Shown: in pieces, positions 21,531-32,258 of the stretch | Numbering within the stretch: position 1 is the first letter of the stretch | Layout of the letters: each line of letters opens with the position of its first letter | Translations under genes and position numbers: made by a program | NCBI GenBank assembly: GCA_030847615.1 | Contig: JAUMIR010000015.1 | Location: forward strand, 5,349,501 to 5,413,500 | Length of the DNA stretch: 64,000 nucleotides | Reading direction: 5' to 3' | DNA from: Gambelia wislizenii | Taxonomy: Eukaryota; Chordata; Lepidosauria; Squamata; Crotaphytidae | Notes under the pieces: model-generated | The model's database searches: none | The model's input: the letters and a program-made list of their open reading frames with translations, nothing else | Told to the model about the DNA's origin: nothing

Positions 21531-22212
21531 GCTATGGCAAATAATTCACTTTGCATGTGTAGTGAGAACTTACACATGCCAGCTCTTGAGTCTTAACTAC
21601 TGGATTCAGTCTTCACAGAGGGTCTCCCAATGGCTGTGAGGGTCCAGATCTGAATTAAAACCTATTCACTGATGAACCTTGACTACTGGAGTCAGATGTC
21701 ACAGGAGGTCTCATAGGAAGCTGTTGCTCAGATTCCACTTCTAAAACCACATGCTGATGTTACACCCTTTCCACTGGAATCAGGCTCCATACAGGAGTTG
21801 ACAATTTAACTGATGGATTTACAAGCTGAAGTACAAGTAAATAATCCAATGAAACTTCTTGGCACAATTCCCAAACATAATCCCTACAGCAGGAACTCTC
21901 TTAAACCAACTGAAGGAGGATGGAAATGTGGGGTGGGGTGGGGTGAGAAGGAGAGAGTCCAGTCTGGACTTAAAAGGGGCAGTGAGCCTGAATCACAGCT
22001 TGGAAAAGTTGCTTTTTAGAAAGGACTTCAACTTCTGGAATCCTCCAGATAGCATGGCTGCTGGGAGATTCTGAGAATGCTAGTTCTAAAAAGGAAAGGA
22101 AAGGAAGGAAAGAGGAAGCTATTCTTTTAGGTTCCTGAAGAACATATTACCCTTCCTTGTAAGGTTAGTTTGGAGGCTGGACAGGGGTGTAGCTGCCGGA
22201 AGGGAGAAAAAA
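21531..22212. other. Unassigned stretch
   Basis: No gene or known repeat recognised. A short AAGG-rich run lies near 22090-22112. Part may be flanking DNA of the CR1 target. Confidence 0.5.
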
Positions 22213-22497
22213 ATGAGGGCATCCCCTTCCAAAATAAGAATACTCCCTCCCAAATAAATTTTCCTTCACTCCTCAAATTTCTAGCATTGCAGTAACCTGA
22301 AATTGCTGTTGAACATTTAAGAAATCCAGTTTAGCCACCCAAAGAAAGGGAACAGGCAAAGTTGCAAAGGGGATGCCAACACAAGAAATGGTGAGTGTGT
22401 GAATGATTTCCATTGTCTCACTTTCAGCAACGCTGGAAATTTGGTGACTGAAGGAGAATTTCAATGAGAGACAGAATTCTTATTTGGGGACATATGT
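22213..22497. mobile_element. Palindromic MITE-like family F
   Basis: Left arm 'gagggcatccccttccaaaa' to 'caaatttctagcattgcagt' (22215-22293) is the inverted counterpart of 'cagcaacgctggaaatttgg' to 'gaattcttatttgggga' (22425-22490). Roughly 75-80 bp imperfect arms around a ~130 bp centre. Single-arm relatives at 60-125 and 4738-4815. Confidence 0.65.
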
Positions 22498-22498
22498 G

Positions 22499-22603
22499 GA
22501 TGGCCATCTGTCAGGTGTGCTTTGACTGTGTATTCCGCAGAGCAGGGGGTTGGACTAGATGCGCCTTGTGGTCTCTTCCAACTCTATGATTCTACGACAA
22601 TGC
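22499..22603 (+). mobile_element. CR1 3' terminus
   Basis: 'gatggccatctgtcaggtgt' to 'ctctatgattctacgac'. Confidence 0.88.
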
Positions 22604-22765
22604 CCTCCTTTTCCCTCCCGATAGCTATACCCCTGGGGCTGAAGGAGAAATCTAGTTTCCTGGGAACAATTCTTCCTTGGCAGGGAAAAGCAGTAATATG
22701 TAGGTGGCAGAAGTAGCATCAGCCCTCCTGCTCTTCTGCTGAAACCTCTGTGATCCATGAGCATC

Positions 22766-23008
22766 TTGTTATTGCTACTTGCTCTTGTGGGCCCTCAAGT
22801 CATTTCTGACTTATGGCAAGCCTAAGATGACCCTATCGCAGGGTTTTTCTTAACAAGATTTGTTCAGAGGGGGTTTGTTATAGCCTTCCTCTGAGGCTGA
22901 GAGAGTGTGACTTTCCCAAGGTGGGTTTCCGTGGCTGAATGGGGATCTGAACCCTGGTCTCCCAAAGTCTTAATATAACACTGAAACTGCTACTCCACAC
23001 TGGCTCTC
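22766..23008 (-). mobile_element. tRNA-derived SINE with BovB-like tail
   Basis: Tail 'tcatttctgacttatggcaa', body 'cctctgaggctgagagagtg', head ending 'actggctctc'. Confidence 0.85.
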
Positions 23009-23160
23009 AAGATTTATTTAGAGGACTGTTGCTATTGTGTCCCTCTGAGGTTGAGAGTGTGTGACTTGCCCAGGGTTGCCCAGTATGTTTTCAGCGCTGA
23101 CCAGGGATTCGAACTCTAGTCTCTCAGAGTCATAGTCCAACACTCAAACCACTCACTCCT
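23009..23160 (-). mobile_element. Partial tRNA-derived SINE, same family
   Basis: Begins inside the body ('ggactgttgctattgtgtcc', 'ttgcccagggttgcccag') and ends 'caaaccactcactcc'; the BovB-like tail is missing. Confidence 0.75.
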
Positions 23161-23216
23161 TGCACACTATAAACTACCAGGCTTCAGACTAAAAACCAGG
23201 TATCACTCTACAAACT

Positions 23217-23444
23217 TTGTTGTTCTGGGCCTTCAAGTCAATTCCAACTTACGATGACCCTCTCCTAGGGTTTTCTTGGCAAGGTTTCTTCAAGGGAGGT
23301 TTGCCACACTCTCTCAACCCTATGAGGCTGAGAGAGTGTGACTTTCCTAAGTTCAGCCAATGGGCTTTCATGACTGAGTGGGAATTTGAACCCTGGCCCC
23401 TGAAAGACCTAATCCAACACTCCATCCACTGCATGTTGGCTCTC
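23217..23444 (-). mobile_element. tRNA-derived SINE with BovB-like tail
   Basis: 'cttcaagtcaattccaactt' tail to 'gcatgttggctctc' head; third of a cluster of three in the same orientation. Confidence 0.85.
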
Positions 23445-23992
23445 AGTTATTGCTACACAAGTTCACAAAGCAGAAAGAAGCAGGGGAGGGGGGTGGCAGT
23501 GTATTAAAAGCTGCCCCAGCTGATGTGAAAAGAGGGCTGGGGATCAAGGTGGAAGGTGCCACTAGAAAAGCCAACAGACCAAATAACGACTTACCCCTGG
23601 CAGAGTTTTCTGCTCATGGAGAGCGCTTTGGGCTTTGAGGGCTGATTCGCGGGCGCAGTAGGTCAAGAAGGCACATCCTGGAAGAGGAGGAAGAAAAAGA
23701 CATGGCAGTTTAATCCAACCTTGTGTGCTGCTCAGTGCTGTTTAAACAACAAAAGAGAGAGAGAAAGAGTGTGTCTGCCCATGTATGAAGTACCACTATT
23801 TTAGAAGGAGGTGGAGACACACACAGGGGGTGGAATCCTGTTGGTTAAGCCCAACTAAAGTAGACCCACTGAATCAACTGTTAAATCACTTATGTACATC
23901 CCATTGCAACATTTCACAGATGAAAACAAGGACAGATGTGGCCAAGGAACATCCTCTCCTCTCCATTCTTAATGGAGTCAATTGAGCACAAA
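23445..23992. other. Unassigned stretch
   Basis: Contains an AG-rich run near 23752-23770; no other feature recognised. Confidence 0.5.
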
Positions 23993-24266
23993 CTATTTAT
24001 TTATTTATTTATTTATACCCCACTCTTCAGCCACAAGGCTATCAGAGCGGCTTACAAATTGTTTTAAGTAACAGCAATTTACACATCTACACTGCATTAA
24101 GCAGTTTCCAATGTGTGTTAGCTAATTGCCCCCACAAGCCGGGTACTCATTTTACCGACCTACGAAAGGATGGAAGGCTGAGTGAACCTTGGAGCCCGCT
24201 GGAATCGAACTTGCAACGTGGTGATTTACAGTACTGGCATTTAACCACTGCACCACCAGGGCTCCC
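23993..24266 (-). mobile_element. tRNA-derived SINE (type 1), complete
   Basis: Minus-strand counterpart of 1184-1463: (ATTT)n tail at 23995-24016, 'gccgggtactcattttaccg' body, head ending 'accaccagggctcccta'. Confidence 0.88.
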
Positions 24267-24275
24267 TATGGGGTT

Positions 24276-24872
24276 GTCTAAACAGTGAAAATACCCCTCC
24301 TGGAATTTGCTGGGAATCCTACCTGTCTAAATGGGATCCCACATTAATCCACAGTATTCGGAAAGAGAGGGGCCCAAAATGGCAAAAACAACGCAGGAAA
24401 AGCCTCTGCAGTTTTTCCCATATTTTTTCAAAAACTGCAAGGGGGTTGAGCATTCCTGCTCAACAGGACAAGCGCATTCGCTTTGAATCACTTCCCCATA
24501 TGAGAGGAAGCACAAAGCTGATTGGCCAGGAGAGCACAGAAGGCGGGGCTTGCCAACAGGGCAAGCCCCCACTGCCACCATGTTGGATTTTCACCTTAGT
24601 GAGGGATTGCTAAGGCGATAAACAAGGGTGGGTTTTTTTGTTTTGCTGTCCTTCTAATGCAAAAAAATTGCTCTATCACTCCAGCGCAACTTAGAAGATT
24701 TTTTTAAAAAAATTTGGTGTCAGCAAAGAACTAACACAAGTAAATCACTTGCAGCCACCATCTGGCATGTGAAGCTTATGGGGGCCTCTGAGGTCAAAAA
24801 CACCATCTAGACACGTTGCTGCTGCTGCAAAATGCCATTACTATGGGGTACTCCATTTTTTGCCCCTTGTAT
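24276..24872. repeat. Unclassified repeat family C, copy 1
   Basis: Shares an ordered set of phrases with 48552-49000: 'cagtgaaaatacccctcc', 'aatgggatcccacatt', 'aggaaaagcctctgcag', 'gattgg', 'catgttggattttcacctta', 'aaggcgataaacaaggg'. Divergence is high, so this is an old family. Ends at the target duplication of V copy 3. Confidence 0.6.
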
Positions 24873-24883
24873 AGATGGGCCCT

Positions 24884-25842
24884 GGTGTTCGTCCTGTGGT
24901 GCAGGCTAGTAAAGAACTTCCGTTTTCTTCAGGTTGACTTCCAGCCCAAACAGCTCTGCAGCTGTTGCAAAGCAGGATGATAGGTGCTGCGGAGCTGCTT
25001 CTGTGCTCTGCAATGTGCACCATCCCGACATTGCTGTCAGCAAATCTGAGCTTAACTCTGTTCAGCAGTTCACCTACCTGGGAAGCATCATCTCCTCAGA
25101 TGCCAAGATTAACAGAGATCGATCACAGATTAGCAAAGGAACATAGTGCATTTGGAAGACTTTACAAAAGACGCTGGAGCAATAAACACCTGAGGCAAAG
25201 CACAAAAATCAGTGTGTATAGAGCCATTGTACTGTCTATCCTCCTTTATGGGTCTGAAACATGGGTCACCTATCGCCACCACTTACGACTCCTCAAACAC
25301 TTTCATCAGCTCTGTATACGCACAATCCTAAAAATATACTGGACTGACTATGTGACAAGTGTTGCTGTCCTTGAGCAAGCATGGATCACCAGCATTGAGG
25401 CCATGATATTGAGAACACAGCTGTGCTGGGCAGGGCACGTTTCTAGGATGGAGGACCATCGCCTTCCCAAAACAGTACTCTACGGTGAACTCGCCATGGG
25501 TCAGCATAAGAGGGGCACTCCAAAAAAGCGATACAGGGACTCCCTGAAACAACATCTCAGGCTCGGCCAAATGGATCACCAACAATGGTCTGCCCTGGCC
25601 TCACATTGGGAGACATGGAGACGCACTATCCACAATGCTGCAGCCTTCTTTGAGAACTCACGCTGAACAAGTCTTGAAGAGAAACAACAACGCAGAAAGA
25701 ATCACATCACCCAAGGAGACCTTCTGCTGTGCTTTCTGCAACCAGACATGTTTATCTTGGATTGGTCTTTTCAGTCATCAGCGCGCTTGCAGAAAGTGCA
25801 GGATGAGTCCATCCTGAATCTTCGTTTGTGAAGAAAAGCCAG
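24884..25842 (+). mobile_element. Non-LTR element V, copy 3, with inverted 5' segment
   Basis: Perfect 11 bp target duplication 'agatgggccct' (24873-24883, 25843-25853). The first ~120 bp (24885-25004) are V sequence in minus orientation; 25018-25842 continue from the adjacent consensus position in plus orientation. This is the signature of a 5' inversion as made by twin priming. The plus part encodes FTYLGSIISSDAKI (after a frame change near 25130), SVYRAIVLSILLYGSETWVT, LCWAGHVSRMEDHRLPK and the C-terminal FCCAFCNQTC..HQRACRK knuckle-like motif. Confidence 0.85.
24965..25666 (+). pseudogene. V-element polymerase C-terminal ORF (partial)
   Basis: A 233-codon frame. Its first ~55 residues come from the inverted segment and an out-of-frame stretch; recognisable V protein starts near HRLAKEHSAFGRLYK and runs to FENSR. 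A frameshift near 25660 puts the terminal zinc-knuckle-like motif into another frame (25635-25817). It lacks the RT core and cannot be functional. Confidence 0.75.
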
Positions 25843-25854
25843 AGATGGGCCCTA

Positions 25855-25970
25855 AGTTTGCACTTTAAATTCAAGTTTGCTGCAACTGAACTAAACTGAG
25901 GGAAAAGGGGGAAAGCATTAAATGTCCGGGACATTTTAAAAGCAGCTGAAAAAAAGTAGGAAGACTGAAG
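25855..25970 (+). repeat. Fragment of family B
   Basis: 'aagtttgcactttaaattca' and 'acattttaaaagcagctgaa' follow the right half of family B. Confidence 0.6.
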
Positions 25971-26070
25971 ATGAATTGGACAAAATCATGACATCTGGAG
26001 GATATGCCATACTGTTTAACATTAAAAATTCCCGTTTTTCGAAGGTAGAAGTGGCCACTTTGTAAGCTAT

Positions 26071-27370
26071 TGTTGATCGAAACAGAGAGTCTGTGAACAT
26101 TTAGAAGGCAATGCCATAATCACAAAAAGTCAACATGGGTTTCAGAGAAACAAGTCATGCCAGACTAATCTGATCTCTTTTTTTGATAAAAATGACCAGC
26201 TTGGTAGATGAAGGGAACACTGTGGATATCGTATACCTTGATTTCAGTAAGGCCTTTGACAAGGTTCCCCATGACATTCTTGCAAACAAGCTTGTAAAAT
26301 GTGGGCTAGACAAGTTAACTGTTCAATGGATTTGTAATTGGTTGACCGGCCGAACCCAAAGGGTGCTCAGCAATGGCTCCTCTTCGTCTTGGAAAGATGT
26401 GACCAGTGGGGTGCCACAAGGTTCTGTCCTGGGCCCAGTGCTATTCAACATCTTTATCAATGACTTGGATGAGGGAATTAGGGCCATACTTATCAAATTT
26501 GCAGATGACACCAAATTGGGAGGAGTAGCTAATACCCTAGAGGACAGGATCAAAATTCAAAATGACCTGGATAAGCTGGAGAGCTGGGCCAAAGCTAACA
26601 AAATGAAATTCAGTACGGAGAAGTGTAAGGTACTGCACTTAGGGCGAAAAAATGAAATGCATCGATATAGGATGGGAGAGACCTGGCTGAATGAGACTAC
26701 ATGCGAAAGGGATCTAGGAGTCCTAGTAGACCACAAGTTGAACATGAGTCAACAGTGTGATGCGGCAGCTAAAAAGGCCAATGCAATTTTGGGCTGCATC
26801 AATAGAAGTATAGTGTCTAGATCAAGGGAAGTAATAGTGCCGCTCTATTCTGCCTTGGTCAGACCTCACCTGGAATACTGTGTCCAGTTCTGGGCACCAC
26901 AGTTCAAAAAGGATATGGACAAATTGGAGCGTGTCCAAAGAAGGGCGACTAAAATGGTGAAAGGTCTGAAAACGATGCCTTATGAGGAGAGACATAGAGA
27001 GCTGGGTATGTTTAGCCTGGAAAAAAGATGGTTAAGAGGAGATATGATAGCCCTGTTTAAGTATTTTAAGGGGTGTCACATTGAGGATAGAGCAGGCTTG
27101 TTTTCTGCTGCTCCAGAGACTGGAACACGGAGCAATGGATGCAAGCTCCAGGAACAGAGATTCCACCTCAACATGAGGAGGAACCTTTTGACAGTCAGAG
27201 CTGTTCGGAGCGTGGTGGGGTCTCCTTCCTTGGAGGTCTTTAAACAGAGGCTGGATGGCCATCTATCGGGGATGCTTTGATCGTGATTTCCTGCGTGGCA
27301 GAATGGGATTGGACTGGATGGCCCTCGTGGTCTCTTCCAACTCTGCAATTCTATGATTCTATGATTCTAT
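26071..27370 (+). mobile_element. CR1 LINE, 5'-truncated, with open RT region
   Basis: Starts within ORF2 ('aaacagagagtctgtgaaca') and reaches the 3' octamers at 27352-27370. Compared with 39730-41037 and 63660-64000 it has a one-base A gain near 26190 and a 21 bp in-frame loss near 27210, but few other changes, so it is a young copy. Confidence 0.92.
26183..27280 (+). pseudogene. CR1 ORF2 C-terminal 365 codons, uninterrupted
   Basis: Longest clean LINE frame of the window. RT motif A LDFSKAFDKVPHD (residues 19-31), motif B GVPQGSVLGPVLFNIF (76-91) and the catalytic box KFADDTK (FADD at 106-109) are intact, followed by the thumb and CR1 C-terminal domain to the natural end LDGHLSGML. The endonuclease and RT fingers are absent through 5' truncation. 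Seven residues (QWNTLPR in other copies) are missing near residue 341. The formal start codon is TTG and not biological. Confidence 0.88.
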
Positions 27371-27868
27371 GACATGTTTATTGCCATAACAAAAATGAGA
27401 AAGAACACAAAGAGCATATAACAAAGGAGGAGGAGTTTGCAGTGGCAGAAATCTGAAACAGGAGAGCATCAGGACATGAGGATGGGCATTGTCAGGAAAC
27501 AAGTATTCAGGAGCAGGAAACAAGTTCTGGTAGCTCTGTTGACACACTAAATTTTAAACCTGTTTCAAACCTGCCTACCGTGGCTCTGTCTTTCAGCATC
27601 CCTAGTGACTCCAGTTCAACAAACAGACTCTCCTAAACTGAGGATTCTTGGCTTATTCCATAAACTATATTATCTGGATGCAGCTGTGTCTGTCGAGCTG
27701 GTATGCAATCATCCCGCATGCAAAAATCTGTTATCTGCCAGTAAGATCCCAAGCAATATGATGCCACGTTTACTCGGAAGTCCTATTGAGTCCAATGGGG
27801 GTTACAGCACGCTACTAATGATATTTTGAATTGCAGCAGCCTAAACCTTTTGGGCAGAAGCCACTGCA
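27371..27868. other. Unassigned stretch
   Basis: No gene. The phrase 'tttactcggaagtcctattg' near 27770 recalls a common squamate MITE type, too short to call. Confidence 0.45.
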
Positions 27869-27873
27869 TAGAC

Positions 27874-28090
27874 CAGGGGTGGGCAAAATGTGGCAGTCCC
27901 CAGGGCCAGTTTTGCCCTGGGGGTAAAAAATGGTTTTGCTCCAAAATGCCTTCTACGGGATGTGAAAGGCATTTCTGCCATGTCTGGAGCCCTCCTGGCC
28001 CCCTCAGGGGTCCAGCAAAATTTTTACAAAAAATTATTTTGCACCAAAATGCCCTCTAGGCCTGTTTTGGGCCCACTGTGGGCCAATTTA
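27874..28090 (+). mobile_element. hAT-like non-autonomous element fragment
   Basis: Begins 'caggggtgggcaaaatgtgg', a terminus typical of hAT/Charlie-type elements, followed by decayed repeats of 'caaaatgcc'. The right end is not clear. Related start at 59904. Confidence 0.55.
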
Positions 28091-28356
28091 GGCCCAAGAG
28101 AAGCCTTATTTTTTAAACCAGAAGGGAACAGGCAGTGACTTCCACTCACTTCTTGTTAAGAAAGGCCTCTGCTGGGCTTAAAATGGCACAGGAAGGCTCT
28201 AAAACATGGTGAAATTTTCCTCCCTTATTCCCAAGAAGACATTTGGAGGCTTTTTTCCCCCTCAGGGGTGGGTGCAGCAGAGGGTCCAAGGTCTCCTAGG
28301 GAGTCAGGCCTTCCACAGTTGCTCACTCCAGCAGAGACTAAGAATAGGGATCCTGC

Positions 28357-28460
28357 GATGCTCCAGATGTTTTGGACCAAGATCCCCATAATCCTGATCA
28401 TTTACCATCTTGGCCAGGGCTGATGGGAGTTGCAGTCCAAAAGATCTGAAGAACCCACAA
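28357..28460. mobile_element. Short palindromic MITE
   Basis: 'ctccagatgttttggaccaa' is the inverted counterpart of 'cagtccaaaagatctgaag'; with 'ctgatgggagttgcagtcc' in the centre. A ~100 bp foldback of a type common in lizards. Confidence 0.65.
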
Positions 28461-28612
28461 GGCTGCTGATCATTAGAGTAGATCCTTGTAACATCATCCG
28501 CATTGCAAACCTGTCTTCTTTTCACACTGGCTCAGTCCTCACAGCTCTCCTCCGCCCATGAGCAATAGAGTCACATTTTTATTTCTTGGGACCCCAGGGG
28601 CTGGGTGTGAAG

Positions 28613-29208
28613 TAAGCTTGCCAGATCTCAGGGCCTCACCCTGAGTCTCTAGCTTTCATGGGTCATCTCCAGGCAGGAGAGGGGAATGCAAGTTCTTCAG
28701 TTTGGGGCAACTCAGCTCTGAGCAAGAGGAAAGGGCTGGGTGCAAATCTCCAGCGTAGCTAGGAGAGTAGAAGTTTATTACAGTTTGCAAGTTTTAATTG
28801 ATTTGTTGCTGCAACGTGCAAAGACTCTCCAGGGGTTCTATGTATCTACGTTAAACAGAGGCTGGATTGCCATCTGTCAGGGATGCTTTGATCGTGATTT
28901 CCTGCGTGGCAGGGGGTTGGACTGGATGGCCCTCGTGGTCTCTTCCAACTCTACAGTTCTATGATTCTATGATTCTATGATCTATTTAGGTAGCTTCCTC
29001 CCTCCCTCTGAGTTGTGATGGCACCAGGACTCACCCTCTATCCTGTTCTGCATCCACGTTCTCGCGAGAAGCAGGTAGGCTATATTAAGTGCTCCTTATC
29101 CCATCATACTAAGTAAGAGAGAAGGAAGCATCCCCTCATTTTACCTTGATTCTGGAACAGCCCTTTTCACAAAGATTTCTGTCTTAATTTCCAAGCTGAG
29201 ATATCTTG
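28613..29208 (+). mobile_element. Family A copy, split by CR1, 3'-truncated
   Basis: Left end 'aagcttgccagatctcaggg' at 28613; the family continues on both sides of a CR1 at 28849-28979 and stops after 'cttaatttccaagctgaga'. Confidence 0.7.
28849..28979 (+). mobile_element. CR1 3' terminus nested in family A
   Basis: 'ttaaacagaggctggattgc' to tandem 'gattctat'. A 5 bp repeat 'atcta' flanks it (28844-28848, 28980-28984). Confidence 0.88.
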
Positions 29209-29545
29209 GAGATAGGACTCAAATCTTAATATGAAATTAATGTCTGTTTCATATACACCTTATACACATTTGGACTATTTTGGATTTTGGAATTCTGGAT
29301 AAGAGATACTCAACCTGTATTTAAATAGCAGGGGTCTTCCTTTGGCTCATTTGCACAGGTCTACCTCTGTTAGCAAAGTAGAAGTGTTCCTGAGCATTAC
29401 TTCTTTAACAGAAACTTTGGTCCCAGAGGTAGAAATAACATGGAAAGAATACGGAGTGGTTCCTACACCATAAGAAACAGCTGTTCAACAGCAAGCTTTT
29501 TATCCATATCTAATAATATTCACATGAGAAGTGAAACAACTAAGG

Positions 29546-30173
29546 GATTGTCTACACTGATGGGAAACCCCAAACCCACCTCATAGGTGCCGTGAATGTT
29601 ATTGATTCACAGTGACCCCATAAACGTCACACACACTGGGGCTTGTCCGATGGGAGATTGGTAGTAATTGTAGTAATTGTAGGAGAGCTCACATTGGTGT
29701 AAAAGGTTGGTCCTGCACTGATCAAGTGTCTTACACATTGCATTATTTCCAGCCATACTGCCGGTCCATTTCTCACCCACCCACCCGTTTGCTTGTACAT
29801 GCAAATATATTGTCCTGGAATACTGTATTACTGGATAAGCAGAGATATGCTTATACAGATATGCACACAATTGAGGGGGGGGGACCAAAATGCTTGCACA
29901 CTGTTAGAATAGAATCCTATCCACCAGAGGTCTGGCTCCCGGCTTCACACTGAAGCCAATCTGCAGCGGCCACATGGCCAATAATCCGGGGTTTCTCCTG
30001 AAATGTGGAGCAAACCATGAATCTTTTAGATTTTAGATTCCTGCAAGTTTCCCTGCAAAAGCCCTAATGAAGCTGCAAATCGCCAGGAACGTTGTGTGAC
30101 AACAGCGCAGCGAATGCGAGGTGAATATGGGTTTGTTTGGGTTTTTTGTCAGTGTAGGCTAGCCCCCAAGTCA
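29546..30173. mobile_element. MITE-like family D
   Basis: 'gattgtctacactgatggga' at the left is inverted relative to 'tttttgtcagtgtaggctag' at the right. The block at 47070-48015 lacks it, which supports an insertion of ~625 bp. Confidence 0.6.
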
Positions 30174-30210
30174 GGGAAGCTCTGCATAAGTAGAGAAAAA
30201 CATTCTTTTA

Positions 30211-30462
30211 GAGACTGTTTGAACTACAGGGAAAGAGATTCCACCTAAACATTAGGAAGAACTTTCTGACAGTTAGAGCTGTTCAGCAGCGGAATGTGCT
30301 TCCTTGTAGCATGGTGGAGTCTCTTTCTTTGGAGGTTTTTAAACAGAGGCTGGATGGCCATCTGTCCAGAAGGCTTTGATTGTGCATTCCTGCATGGCAG
30401 AATGGGGTTGGACTGGATGGCACTTGAGGTCTCTTCTGACTATGATTTTATGGTTCTATGAA
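30211..30462 (+). mobile_element. CR1 3' fragment
   Basis: 'ttgaactacagggaaagaga' through 'ggatggccatctgtccagaa' to 'ttatggttctatg'. Absent from the paralogous block at about 47304. Confidence 0.88.
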
Positions 30463-30903
30463 AGCTTCTTCCAAAATGCATCCAGGGATTATTGTTTTCC
30501 TTTTACCAGCCTCAAATTTTTACATGATTTTCATATTGAAAGATCTATGCTTCTTTAAAACACTAGTGATAGCTGGTGAGGCATGCTTTTCTGCTTCCCC
30601 CTTTTCTTTCTGTGTTCCTGTTCACACATGCTCAGGGATTCTGGAGGCAGCTGCTGTTCACCTTGCTTATTGTAGGCAGACACACACAGCTACGGTAGGA
30701 TTGGCTAGAGGAGAGTCCCAGTTCAAGCTTAATTGCATTGTTTAATGCAAACATGCTAATGGGACCCAACACTGAAAGTCTGTGTTTCTCCAGCCTTCCT
30801 TCACCATCCTTTCAATGACAATGCAGCTACATTTCCAGAAAAGGGGAGGCTGCAGATATAAAAGACTTTGTAAAAAGGAGATTCTTTGTCAGAGGCTTTT
30901 TAA

Positions 30904-31280
30904 ACTGAAGTATGTCCAAGTTTAGATAGCAAAGCTATGGGTCCAAATAGGTTTGTAACAGTTACATAAGGAAGACGCATCTTGCAACATAGAAGCCAAT
31001 TGCAAAAAAGTATCACAACAGGGCCGTTATGCTCTGGTCTGATTCATTTTTAGTTGTAGAACCATTCCAGGCAAGGCTTTCAGCTCTCGGAGGGGCAGCC
31101 AACAACATTAAAATGGTACACTGTAAAACTAAAATGAAATCAGAGAACATTTAAACAAAGCAAAATAGAAGCAGCAGTAGCAATAATAGCAAACCATTTA
31201 TCCAGGCAAGGATTCAAAATGAGATTTAAAATAGGGCTGGAAGCAGAGACCCAGAAACAGCCTGAAATAGGTTATCATGA
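30904..31280. other. Unassigned stretch
   Basis: Nothing recognised. Confidence 0.5.
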
Positions 31281-31345
31281 TGAGGGTTGTCAGATCTCAT
31301 GGACCAGCTCTGCATTTCCAGTTTTTGTGGGTTCCCAGGCAAGAT

Positions 31346-31510
31346 GTGTGTGCCTGTGCCTTCAAGTCATCTGTTGACTTATGGAGAGCCTGTGAATTTC
31401 ATAGGGGTGTTTTTGGCGAGGAATACGCAGAGGTACTTTTATTTGCCCCTTCCTCTGAAACAGAACCAACAACACCTGGGATTCATTGGCAGTCCTTCTG
31501 GGCTTGGGGA
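31346..31510 (-). mobile_element. 5S-rRNA-derived SINE (SINE3), decayed
   Basis: BovB-like tail 'gccttcaagtcatctgttga' first, then 'gaatttcataggggtg' and 'cacctgggattcattggcag'. Only the edge of the 5S-like head is left. Confidence 0.7.
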
Positions 31511-31545
31511 AGGTTCTTCTTTTTGGTAATGGCAGTCCAAAAAGA

Positions 31546-31764
31546 CACCTTGTGTATGTGCCTTCAACTCGCCCCTTGACTTATGGTGACCCTGTGAATT
31601 TCATGGAGTTTTCTTAGGCAATGAATATCAGAGGTGGTTTTGCCATGCCTTCCTCTGAAATATAACTGACAGCACCTGTTATTTGTTGGTGGTCTCCACT
31701 TGTTGGTAGGCTAACCCTGCTTAGCTTCCAAGATCAGATGGGATCTGGTGCCTTTAGGGTCTAC
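31546..31764 (-). mobile_element. 5S-rRNA-derived SINE (SINE3)
   Basis: Tail 'tgtatgtgccttcaactcgc'; head contains 'ccctgcttagcttccaagat' and 'cagatgggatctggtgcc', the reverse complement of the 5S rRNA internal promoter region. Confidence 0.85.
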
Positions 31765-32258
31765 AAATCTCCAGTTTTGGTGGGTTCATCTCTAGGCAAG
31801 AGGAAAGTATTCAATACAGATGTCCAGCTCATACATTAAAGCAACACCTGGCTAGAATTGGCAAGGCAAAATTGATTTCTTGTGACAAATTACAAACACT
31901 TTCCAGAACCTCCATCCCTTTCAGTCATTGTGGTGCCAGGGCTCACCCTCCGCTCTGCAGTTTAAATGTTACTTATCCAGTCTCCCCAAATACCGTAAGT
32001 GAGAAGGAATAATCCTCTCATTTCACTTTGCTCTGGGAATACTAACTTTACTACTACTTCACTTTAAGATTTCTCTCTTAATTTCCAAACAGGAACATAT
32101 GGTGCTTGTGGTTTTGTTTTTTTAAACAAGCTATGAGCAAATGCAGTTGGTTCTTAATGCAAAATGCTTAATGGCATCATCACCAGGGGCCATTCCTAGA
32201 TCTCAGGTTTTGGACTGAAAGCCTCAAGGCCTGGGACAACCCTGAACTGGCAACCCTC

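Larger units (their letters stand above)
29345..30903 (+). repeat. Old block paralogous to 47070-48015
   Basis: Ordered matches: 'cttctttaacagaaactttg', 'ttccaaaatgcatcca', 'gggattctggaggcagctgc', 'attgcattgtttaatgcaaa' and 'gtcagaggcttttt'. Here the block carries two later insertions, a MITE-like element (29546-30173) and a CR1 (30211-30462). The function of the block is unknown. Confidence 0.65.
31281..32258 (+). mobile_element. Family A copy carrying two 5S-SINEs
   Basis: Ends 'gagggttgtcagatctcatg' and 'gaactggcaaccctc' are preserved. The family sequence stops at about 31345 and resumes at about 31766 with 'aatctccagttttggtgggt'. Confidence 0.72.

Noticed and set aside
30211..30462. Conserved exon ending in LDGHLSGM-type peptide
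   Set aside because: The peptide recurs in about ten places and is the CR1 ORF2 C-terminus.
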